A model generated the notes under the pieces. That model was not told the DNA's origin, ran no database searches, and saw nothing but the letters and a program-made list of their open reading frames with translations. Of a DNA stretch of 64,000 bases, positions 21,935 to 32,518 are shown in pieces. A program made the position numbers and the translations under genes. The stretch's first letter is position 1. Each line of letters starts with the position of its first letter. Location of the stretch: the NCBI GenBank assembly GCA_010645155.1, contig CM021312.1, positions 5,039,158 to 5,103,157 of the forward strand. Direction: 5' to 3'. This DNA is from Tigriopus japonicus. Its lineage: Eukaryota; Arthropoda; Copepoda; Harpacticoida; Harpacticidae.

Positions 21935-24900
21935 TCATATATTTGTCAGATTTTCAAAACTTGGGACTGAATTGCGATGATGATCGGAATCAGTTGGATG
22001 CGACTGGTGGTCATAATGAATAGAATACTGGTCAAAGTAAGGCTGTGAAGGTTGGCTATGCAGATGAGGACTGAAATCCTCGAGGAATGACTGAGTGTGC
22101 AACTCATCCAATGAGGTCACTTCAGATTTGGGAGATCGAACTGGACCATGTTCTGAACCACTAGTTCGTCCATTTCGAGTCTCTTGATTTCCAAGACCAT
22201 TTTGAACGTTTCTGAGATGACCAAATGGCCAGCATACCTGTAAGTAAATCAAAATGGCCCTTAGGTGGAGGAGATAACTGTTGGTGGATTGTCAGAGTGG
22301 TGTTAAAACAAGCCAAAAAATGCGTCAAACATGAGCAAGCAATATCTTGAACAGAAATGTTCTTATTAGGAATGGATCAGCTAGATGTATAGGACTGTGG
22401 TAGTACATGGTAACCAACTATCTCAAGATTTCTGTTTTTGAATAACGGTCATCCATTACTAAAACCATCCAACGAACAATCAGCGTCCCTCCTTGCTCTT
22501 TTATTGTTCGCTCGATTGTTGAAAGAGCAATGCAACTGTCATTAAGTGAGCAAGTCGTGAAATATGCACCTTTTCTGAAAAACAATTCATCTTGGGATAA
22601 AAAAAACTATATTGAGATATACTTTTCAAGAAAATTATGATATACTGAGAAAGACTGATCTCTGTTTTTAGTTCTCTACTCCTCCACTTCTTCACTTTGG
22701 TGTTTTTGGCTAAGCGATGAGTTGATACAGTCACTCTTGGTTTTGGTGTTTTTGACACTTTCGCCAAAGACAAAGCTAGTTCATACTTATCATAAGCCTA
22801 AACCTTATGTGATTGACTATAACAGAGGGGCCCATATTTCTCCTTCTAATCTGCTTCTCTATACAAACCAAAACTTGTTTTTAGCATGGTTTTCGTAGTT
22901 TGAGAAACTTGATGTACAAGAGTGTTAATGCTCTTTGCATTTTGGAAAACGAACTGGCTCACAATATCATTACTACCTTCGAGATTTTTTTTCACCCTCG
23001 TTTTTTGTGCTATTGTTGTCCTTAACTAAACATATGAGGGAGAAACTAGCACAGAACTTCCGACGACCTAACCAAGCTACCTTGCTGCATTTGCTTATCT
23101 TGGATTCCTATTTGATGGCCAAACATGTCATGGTCGACTCTTTCCTCAAAGTTCTAGGTGAGAATTGGCCTCATTTCGGCATCTGGAGAAATTTGATCGC
23201 TCCCAAATCATAAAAGATGTGCGCTTATGTCCCTGAGTTTATCTCTTGCATCATACAACATCCTGAAGGGATTGAATTCAACCTCGGCATTTGTGAGAAT
23301 CAAATAATCATAGAAATGCAAGCGTAAACATTCCCACAGAGACCGATCCATTCTTGACCTTCGAAATTACAGCTCCATCGTTGGTCGGTCGTAAATATTA
23401 TGCTCTTTGTTCCCAGTTCCCACTTGGAACTCAGCATTTATAGGACCAATTTCATGGGGGGAGGAATGGAAAGAGGTGTGACAATCTTATGGCTGGATCG
23501 CTAACCTCTTCTTCCACTTGTACTGTAATTCAGGCCGGATGTTCGTGTCTATTCAAGCAAGAGAAACAAACAACCTCATCATGTCTTCTCCACCTTCATG
23601 TGCTTCCTCCATTCCAAGAGGAGGAGCCTGTGTCCATTTGGTTCGCTTTAACAATGTGATCTTTGGCAAGAGCTTTGAATTTGCTACAAAAACACACAAT
23701 GTTGTCATCTCGGCATGTTTTCCTTCAAGTCATATTTCTTCTGTGTAATTGAAGATATTCATTCATGCGCACCATGGAGAATTCTGGACGCATGAGTTCG
23801 TTCTGATTTGAGATTATTCATCGAGAAGGTCACTGAACTGAGGTGGTCAGTCAACCTTTTTATGGAAATGTGCTTTGATTGTTCTTTGGTAAACACACGA
23901 TAATTATCAATGTTGCTGTGTACTGTACGTACGTTGAACCCAAATCAAGAAGTCCGATATAGTTCTACGTGTAGATAGACATTTTGTGAAGACCGATTGT
24001 TCTTCTCGGTCCGGGTTTTTAAGATTCTGGTTTGCTTCTTATCACTTTTTTCTTCTTGTTTTGGGAAGTGCATCCTCATATAGAGAGCGTTCATTTCCGC
24101 TTTGAGCTCCATTTACTTTTCCGATTCATTTTACCGATCTAAAAAATCGGTGGAAATGAAGTTTTTTGTAAGCATGAATACGAAAAAAATATTTGAGACA
24201 TTACAACTCTAAAATAATGTGTCCTCTTATGTTGTTCCTCCTAGTCTGTGCCTTGCAAATCGTTTTCCAAGTATTGAGCCTTTTCGAAACAGCTTGAACA
24301 TGGCAGGGACAGCTTGCCATGGTATTCAACTTTAGGAGTGCTTTATTGAGTCGAAGACAATCTGTCTGGGACTCTGAGAACCGTTAAAAGATCCGACGAA
24401 AAGCCAGGAGCATTACTTGACAATATTTCCAAAGGCTTGAAATAGCAGAACTCAACTTGAGCCACTCGCCAATGCAATTTTAGTGCGGCCATTAGCTTCA
24501 AAAACGTTAATGTGTATTTCTTTTAAATCCAGACCTAATCCTTTAACGGCGACTTTGTGTAAGGACGAAAGAGGTTGAAAACTTGTCCTCTCTTGGGATA
24601 ATTACTGCAAGAGTGAACTTGGAAGTGAAGTTGAAGAGCACACAATTGGACATGAAATAGAAGAAACCTTAACTTGTCTTGTTTTACAGCTACCCGAAGT
24701 GGTTATCCAGAAGATATCAAAGATTTTCGGGATATTTTTCATATCTTGAGAAACGTTGACCCAAACAGGTTTCGTGACGCCGTGTTTCATAACATGATTG
24801 TATTGAATCGATTTTAATCGAGCCTTTGATTTTTAACAATGTGTTGACGAGAACAAAATAAATATGATTCTTATCGCATGTTAGTGTGTTCGTCTTTTAA

Positions 24901-27900
24901 ACACCTCAGAATTGAATGCTTTCGAATGTGAATCAGTCTGAAACTTACGGTACTCACGTCAATTAGCACAAAAGTAAAGTAAAGGTTAATGATCCAACAA
25001 ACAAGGTTTTCGCACCCATTTTAGGAAGTAGATAACGCGATCACAAAATTATGAAAACGCCTATTAGAATCGGCTTACAATAAAGCGTGAAGGGCATTTT
25101 TGAACCTTTTCGCTCAATTGTTATCACCTAGATTGTATAAATCAGAGCCTTCTAGCAATAAACGTTAATCTCATTAATGATTAACATCCTTCTAATGATT
25201 GACTTTCTTTACAGGGAATCCCATGCCTTGTAGAGGCAATCAAAAATCCGTAAACAACAATAACAACAAAAAGAAACATTTTCATATTTTTATCACTCTA
25301 ACGAGGTAAGGGTTCTGACCGAAAATTCACAAGTCAATGCGATCTTTTGACGGATCGTGAGAACTGTCAAACACAGCATCATTCATTCCCTCATTCCCGT
25401 TGACTCAATATTAATCCCATTTAGCATCTCCCGAGTCCAAAGTGTGTGTAGGTTGGGGATTTTTCGACTCTGTCTGAGATTCAGTCGTCGGGTTTGTTTT
25501 CTTTGCTGAGGAGCTGTTCATTTGGGGTCAACATGAGGTTGACTGACAAATTCGGAGAGGTGCTGCTTCTAGTGCACATTACTCTCATAGAGGAGGATGG
25601 TGTCATATTAGGTGACGACATATTTCAAGTGCAAATCGGGGTGAATTTGATGGCTTGATCGCTCTTTAGACAAGCTCGTTTGGGGTGGGTAATGTTCTCT
25701 CATGGGAAATGAGGTGCCTTCATTTCCTGAGTTTCTGTTCATAGTTGGTACTTGATCTCATCCAGGATGGATCAGGTTGATTCTTACACAATGGAAAAGA
25801 TTATGAAGCTAGATGGTGGAATGTTTTGTTGATCAATAGATCTTAGACAGGATTCGCGAAACCAAGAGATAAAACATCTAATCTATTGCACACGAGAACA
25901 TTCGATGAGGCGGAAAGTCAGCGTGAGTTGTAGATGGAACAATTGGTGTCGCTTCTAAACCAATCATAAGAAATGAGCATCATTTTTGGGTTGTAATACT
26001 GCTTGTAATATTGGTATTGACAATATGGCCTGAGGAGGAAACACTCATTGATACGTTTTTGGTGGGAGATTTTAAACGGAATGGTTTGAATTTCCAAAAT
26101 AAAGTAAAAATCAAGGGCAATCTCAAGTTTGAATGAGCTTGTTATATTCACTAGGTTAACTTGAATATCAATTGCTTGTCGTCAAAAAGTCTATGAACTC
26201 CCTGTTTTAATGCTTTGATAGTACTATTCTTGCATTCCAGCTTAGCTAAGATTAGTTGACCTGCATTATAGATCTAAATACTTTAATTACAGCTTGCTGA
26301 AACATTTTTTGTTGACAGGTTCTATTCTCTGCCCCTCTCAAAAAACTGCCAACAAAGAAATGGACTTTTTGCGACGTAGATCCAAACCTTCCCTAGATCT
26401 TAAAACTTTTGAAAGTCGTCGTATAATTTTGTCATTGCTTGGGTCTAACTTTAACTTAAATTTCTTTATTTTCTTTATTTTTTGACTGGCTGAGTCCCAA
26501 AAATACAAACATACATTTCCAGGAAGAAAAACCACTTGATCCATATTTAACCACAACAAAATGGCTGATGAAGTTGATTTGGAAAACTTGCGTTAAGTAC
26601 TTTTATTCCATTTATAACAAAAATTGAAGACCTAGCTCTGAATATCAATTTAAATATTTAGTTCTTATTTGTCAAACAAGAATTTAAGCACTTGTCCGTT
26701 CAAATTGTAATCCATGCTTTGTGACCGAAAATTCTGCTTTTTGTGATTGTTTCAGTTTAACGAGTAGTTGCCTTATTATTGTGCTTCCAAACTATCAGGT
26801 CATGCTGAGTGATCAAAAATTAAGGTCAATGATAAAATCAAAATATCTGAAAATTGGGGTTTTTGTAAATCGGCGCTTTAGCTTTTCTAAATGTTTTGGC
26901 GCCCATTAGTTCATTCCTAGATCAAAAGATGGCATCACAAGAAGTATGAGTTAGATGATATAAGGTCAGTTGTTGAGTTAGTTTGGAAGTATAGTAGAAG
27001 CATAGCAAGAAACACAAAAGAAGCACATGAGACGGAGTAGAAATAGCCATGCTTGATCAAGTTTGCTTGCGTAAGCTGCGTTTGAAAAATTGAAAAACGC
27101 AGCTTATGTAGCTAAATTTGATCGAGCATGGCTATTTCTACTCCGTCTCATGTGCTTCTTTTGTGTTTCTTGCTATGCTTCTACTATACGGTACTTCCAA
27201 ACTACCTCAACAACCGACCTATAGTAAACATATCATTGAGCCAAACATTTTTTTAACCCTAACTTGATCAGAAAGCAACCTTTAACCAGTGTAGAACCAT
27301 CATTTGTCAGCTATATCGTGTGTTTCGAAGTTTGATAGTAAAATGAAAATAATACAACAATGTCAAAGGAACCCCCAGAGGGAAGAGATGTATTATTTGA
27401 TATCCTTTGATAGCTTGGATAAATTGTTATTCTTTTAGATGACACTCTGTCTTTAATTATCTACGTCAGTGCTTATTAAGGAAGTGTTCAGATCCACCCT
27501 GACATGGATCTAGACCAGGGGTCGTCAACCAACCACTTTTGTGTCAGGGCCCACCAAATTTGATAACAGGGGCCCACCAAACAGACGTTGGTATGTTCAG
27601 GGGCCTAAATTTACGATTAAAGAGCTTTGGGCCCACGAGTACAGCACTATGGCTGTCTCGCGGGCCCACTTTTTTGGACTTTCACATAGCTTCTGGAACC
27701 ACCAAAGACCGCCTTTGGGCCCACATGTGGGCTGCAGCCCCCCGGTTGTCTACCTCTGATCGATCTAGACTGTATTGGCTTTGAAAATCGGCTCATCGTG
27801 ATCCGGATCCAAAAACCCTGGGCCCATACGGAGTCAAAATTGACGATTGAGGGGTCGACTTCCAAAAAATTAGTGTTAAGAGTTTTAAACCTCTAAATTC

Positions 27901-29503
27901 TCCATCAAGTTGTACTGCTTTCCATTTAATAAAACTTACTAATTTCCGTGAAAATATTTTCTTTCATGTTTTTTTAAATATCACAGATCTTAGAATCAGG
28001 ATAATTAGAAAAATGAAAAAAGACAATATCTAAAAATCTGATCCAAACATTTGATATCTTACTGGAGCCGAAATGATCCCTTCATGTACGTTTTCGTTCT
28101 GAATGATGTTAAGTCGATAAATCTCAGCCCGACCTGTCCCTACTTTGGCTTTTTCAGTTTCCCTTCAATTTGATTTTCTAATTACGATGCATTTTGGTAG
28201 ACTCATTTGAGGCTTACGTGTTGGCCAAACTTCAATGACTAGGCATTCTGAATGCTGTAGAAGCAGGACATAAAAGGACACTTTGAATAGGCTAGTTTAA
28301 GGCTTTGAAAGGGTTTTTCACGAATGTCCATGAACGTTTTAATGGATTCCGAGGTCTGACGGCTCAAAACCCTGAGATTAAAAATTTGACGCATTTGAGA
28401 AACCCTCAAAGATAGCAGAGATATTTGAAGCATTAGTTCAGTTCAGTTCTAGTTTAATATTAGATCAGATTCATGAGCAGAATAGAAATATCTGAAGTCT
28501 GAAAAGCTGGTAAACTAAATGTCATGTAAATTTTGAACCTTGGATTAGTTTCTATTTCTTTTGTTTTGATAAAGGATGAAATACCTTGCATGGGTTATGA
28601 TATGACCGTGAATGATATTTTATTAAAGCAGCTATTTAATTATCTATTCAAGCAATCAAAGCAGGTTTACTTAGATCAGACTTGAAAAATGTTCGAATCA
28701 AATGTTAGGTTATACGTTAAGGAACATTTTTGAAAGGGTTTCAACTTTTAAGACATCTCTTACTAAAAATGGTTACGGGAAAATAGACTTACTAAAAAGT
28801 GTTCGTATCAATTCTTGCTTTCCGAAATATCTTAAAAATAGACCTGGTATTTTGCTAAAATATGTTCCCTTCAATCATCTTGTTGTTCCAATTGTTTTTA
28901 GACACGGTACGTTAATATTTTTGAGTAAGCCCTTCTAACGTCCTTTGTTGAACTATCGTTATTCATGTGTATAATCTATTTAAAAACATGTGCGAAATAT
29001 CGAAAACTAATTGAACATGGCGTTCGTAGCCTCCATTTGCAACTCCAAAGAATATACTCTAATCTGAACCAAAATTTTCCATGAACTAAGTTTATGACCT
29101 ATCAAGTTGCCCTTACCACATGCGATTTTATGTCTGATGCTTGCGAATCATCTCCAGAGCCATCCTCTTCAGAGAGAAGTCGCTGAAGGTGTGAAATGTA
29201 GGAAGTGGCCAACCTCAAGGTGTCAAGTTTGCTCAATTTCGTGTCCGGTGGCACCCACGGCAATGTCAGTTTCAATCGTCCAAATGCTTTACTCAAGACC
29301 CGCATTCGAGTTCGTTCCCGGGCATTTGCCGCACCTCGTGGAATCTTCTCCCTTTCACTCAGAGCTAATTCGTCCTCCTTTTTCCGCCTTGGCATTTTGA
29401 CGAAGCTTTTGGAACTGAGACAGAAATCGTCCCGGAGAGACAGGTCCTGGAGGGGTGAGCGCTGATTTCCCGGGGGAAGTTTGCTCTTCGGACAAGATCG
29501 CAT
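21935..29503 (-). CDS. bHLH transcription factor, TCF21/musculin (capsulin) type, two exons
   Basis: Proposed exons: 29503-29117 (129 codons) and 22237-21935 (100 codons plus stop), 229 residues in all. Residues 56-110 form the bHLH: basic region [13 protein letters not shown], then [30 protein letters not shown] and [10 protein letters not shown], diagnostic of TCF21/MSC (Drosophila HLH54F). Exon 1 ends CATGTG|GTAAGG in phase 0. Exon 2 follows ACTTACAG| in phase 0 and starts VCWPFGHL, like the NLTWPF that follows the same position in vertebrate TCF21/MSC. The rest of exon 2 is a Ser/His/Asp-rich tail. An in-frame TGA directly precedes the first ATG; a second possible start is Met37 (MPRRKKEDE). 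In other animals this family specifies visceral or branchial muscle and binds E-boxes with class I bHLH partners. The first exon is certain. The join across 6.9 kb is inferred. Confidence 0.78.
26961..27223. repeat. Large foldback repeat with a 63-base perfect stem
   Basis: The left arm 26961-27083 and right arm 27095-27223 are inverted copies separated by 11 bases. Bases 26991-27053 pair perfectly with 27125-27187. The outer part differs by a few substitutions and a 4-base insertion in the right arm; the inner part is less conserved. It is much younger than the foldback at 10621 and unrelated to it in sequence. Confidence 0.88.
27516..27758. mobile_element. hAT-like MITE, CAGGGGT family, copy 1
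   Basis: Begins CAGGGGTCGTCAACC and ends GGTTGTCTACCTCTG, imperfect terminal inverted repeats. The interior is rich in GGGCCCAC motifs. It is flanked by atctagac at 27508-27515 and 27763-27770, with four extra bases (atcg) on the right. It shares ends and internal motifs with the copy at 30943-31165 in opposite orientation. Confidence 0.7.
29117..29503 (-). CDS. bHLH exon 1 (basic helix-loop-helix domain)
   Basis: First coding exon of the gene at 21935-29503, listed because it holds the whole DNA-binding domain. Donor GTAAGG follows codon 129. It is flanked upstream on the same strand by the 3' end of the TPPP gene, about 400 bases away. Confidence 0.92.
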
Positions 29504-29669
29504 TCAAGAAAGGAAGAGAATCGGTCGGTTGGCTTTTGACTCCTCCCTACAAGAACGGACTTTGGCGGAGACCTCAACTGTCCATTGGACGAAGAAGATG
29601 CGATGATCTCGATGCGATCTCGACTCTATGTACTAGACGGAAAACGCTCGCGAAAGCTAGGATCTGTCC

Positions 29670-29675
29670 TTTATT
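29670..29675 (-). promoter_or_regulatory. Candidate polyadenylation signal of the TPPP gene
   Basis: AATAAA on the minus strand about 240 nt after the TPPP stop at 29912, before the bHLH start. Confidence 0.45.
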
Positions 29676-29911
29676 CATTTCAACCATACTTGAACAGATA
29701 TGCTAAATGGATAGCGGTTGAAGAGGACACAAATTTGAACACTCAATTGAGTTCAGGGGGGAATCAGAACATAGTATTCGGCACTCATAAGGAAGCGAAG
29801 CGGTCGCTAAATGCAGACTTGAACACATGAGGAAGTGAATGAGAATTAAATCAGACCAATTTAGATTTAGAATGCTGCACTTCATAAAACTCCTGTCAAG
29901 GACAATGATGA

Positions 29912-32518
29912 CTAATGGGCCTTGTCGTAGGAGTCTTTGTGCTTGTATCCACTGACGTAACCATCACCCTTGGCATCGGCACGACCAGATTTTCCACGGC
30001 CTTTGCCTTCGTCATCGAATCGTTGCTTGTGAGTTCCACCGTATTTGGATGTGTCGGTCAAGCGATCCGTCACTGAGCTTTTCTGGACAACCTGAAAGAT
30101 TTCACATTGGGATAACCAACGTTTTATATTTGCAATCATCTTTGACATCTTGATTTGATCTTCAACTTTTAATTTTCGGAATGGCATTTGTAGAAGCGCT
30201 TGATCGGAGAGCCACAAATTTCGGTAACAATGAGGCCAGGGCGGTCATATTGATTTGAAGTTAAATTCAAATAAATGGTAAAGCATAAGAGGCGGAAGCA
30301 ATCAAAATGATGAATGGTTTTCCATAAAAGTAACAATTTTTGACAATGAACGGGAGAGCTATCCTTGATACATCTGACAGTACAACAAATTCAAGAAATT
30401 CGGATGTTAGGTTTGTACAAATTTCAAACTGCCGTTCGAAAATTCTCAAGACGAGGTCTCTTTAATTTTTATCTTGCCATAAATATTTTGAAAAGATCTA
30501 TGTTAAATATTATTTGAGAAACGTGAATGTTAAAAATAGTTACTGGCTGCGAATGTTTTTTGACAAAAATGAATGTACAGTAGTGGATAAATCAACTTAA
30601 TCCACACTGTGTCCATATTTTTCAAATTTGAATATTTTCGAACAAGGAAATAAGAATTATGAAAAAAGTAAGAGTGCAAGACCTCATTTTACCGCAAAGA
30701 GAGACAGAAACCTACGTGAGTCATTATTTAAGTGGAAGTCCGCCTAGCAGAATCAATACTCCATTAGAAACGAGTTATGTAGATTTGCTGGCTTGCCGAG
30801 GTCATTCTCGCTCCTTTGTATTTTTAACCCGTTGGTGAGAATTTTTTTAATCAAATTGGTTCAAGTTAGATTGCATGAAGGAAATTGCCATTTAATGTGG
30901 TTGGACATTTTGTTTTCAAAACAAACCCGAGTAGTCCTAGAGCAGGGGTTGGCAACTGGTGGGCCGCGGGCCACGGCCAGGGGTGGTCTCTGGTGGGCCC
31001 AGAAGCTATGTGTAAAGTCCAAAATAGTGGGCCCGCGAGACATCCATGGTATATTCGTGGTCCCAAATCTCTTTGATCGTTGATTCGGGTCTGATTGGTG
31101 GGCCCCTGACATCATGAAAACAAATTTGTGGGCCTTGACCCAAAAGTGGTTGTTGCCGACCCCTGTCCTAGAGTTTCACGTAACTTGTAAGAGCACAATC
31201 CCGTTTAAGCACTTCTGCAAAAATTTGAAATTTGAACAATCGATTCAGTAGGTATCACGCACATCAATCGATATCAGTTCCAGAAAGCTACCTAAAAAGC
31301 CCTTTTTGACAAGTCAATCCTTGAAAAATCTCAAAAGTTGAAAGAAGGTTGCTATTTTTACCGTGGCGCCAGATAGACCTGGTTTTCCGCATTCAGCCAA
31401 CTTCGTGGTTAATTCTCCTTGGTCCAATTTTTTTGTGCTAACAATCTCATCCAAGTATTTGTTCCACTCAGAAAACGTCAACTTTGGACCATTCCTAAAA
31501 GAAAGAAAATACAGTAAAGAATAAACCCTAAACACAAATTTGAAAGGAAGATTCAGGTCCAAGTTGAAGACGCATCTAGCAATTTTCCAGCCTTATGATA
31601 ATGGTATCATATTTTTTGCTACGTAGTACACGTAATATGTGCAACTCTAAAATGAGCTCTTCAGCATCATTTCCGGTTTTTATTCAACAGGTGTCATTGT
31701 GAATTGAGGAATCCAGCCAAGTCATATATCCTCATTCCACTTTTTGTCTTGCATAAAATGCATTTGCACATCCTCACAGAACGAAACCTGTGCCAAAAAT
31801 GTCCTTTGAACGCTGAAAAACTTCAAGCGAAAGAAGAGTGAACGTTTTTGTTTCCCCTTGGTACAAAAACTCTCTTTCCTTGGATCGGTTCCTTCTAATT
31901 ATTATTTTGCGCATGCCCTTCAAACAGATCCTTGCAAAGAAATCATAGTATAAAACTGCTCAAATTGATATTTCTAACACTGCACCTAACTTCACTAAAA
32001 CCTTGACAACACTTAAGACGTTTCATTTTTAGGTTGCTTGGTGAATCAGTGATCAAAGGGATATCGACATGATTTTTATAAGAAAGTTCTAAATGTGAAC
32101 CTAACGTCAAAATTTCTCAATCAAACATTAATGATAGTTCTCTGTGAAAAGTTCTGTTGTTGAGGGTAATGATTTGGGGACAATTTTCATTTGGAACAAC
32201 CACTTTCAGACTAGATCCTAAATTGAGAAATACCCATCAATCAAAGACAAAGAGATTCCTTTCATACTTGCTTATTTTCCTGAAGGCGATTCCGGTGTCT
32301 GTGGTGGTAACCTTCTTGCCATCAATCACCTTGGCTTGTTTGAACCACTTGTCCGATTGAGAAAGTTTGATGGTCTTCCCGTCCGCAGTTTTGTCTCCAA
32401 ATTTGGCAAAGGCCACGAATTGTTCCTTCAGCGCAGCCTTTCCTCCTGTACTCGCGGATGTTGGCCGAGATCCGGAATCCGAACCCGAATTGGCCTCCGG
32501 AGCATTTGCCTCTGCCAT
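29912..32518 (-). CDS. TPPP/p25-alpha tubulin polymerisation-promoting protein, three exons
   Basis: Exons 32518-32268, 31494-31362 and 30091-29912 join cleanly (phase 2, then phase 0) to give 187 residues; human TPPP3 has 176. Exon 1 begins [17 protein letters not shown] and covers the start of the p25-alpha core ([43 protein letters not shown]). Exon 2 supplies [17 protein letters not shown]. Exon 3 carries the hallmark C-terminal block [20 protein letters not shown] and [18 protein letters not shown]. Donors are GTATGA and GTAAAA; acceptors are TTTTAG|G and TTTCAG|G. TPPP proteins bind and bundle microtubules in the cytoplasm. The Ser/Gly-rich N-terminal extension is short, nearer the TPPP2/3 style than TPPP1. 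A hAT-like MITE lies in intron 2. Confidence 0.94.
30943..31165. mobile_element. hAT-like MITE, CAGGGGT family, copy 2
   Basis: 223 bases with ends CAGGGGTTGGCAAC and GTTGCCGACCCCTG, 13 of 14 bases inverted-complementary. Perfect 8-base target-site duplication TCCTAGAG at 30935-30942 and 31166-31173. TIR sequence and duplication length fit the hAT superfamily. It sits in TPPP intron 2 and has no coding capacity. Confidence 0.9.

Larger units (their letters stand above)
22238..29116 (-). other. Long intron of the bHLH gene
   Basis: The 6.9-kb intron contains a large near-perfect foldback (26961-27223) and a hAT-like MITE (27516-27758). No coding exon is recognisable on either strand. Such a long intron in a developmental regulator could hold enhancers, but none is identifiable by eye. 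Confidence 0.5.
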
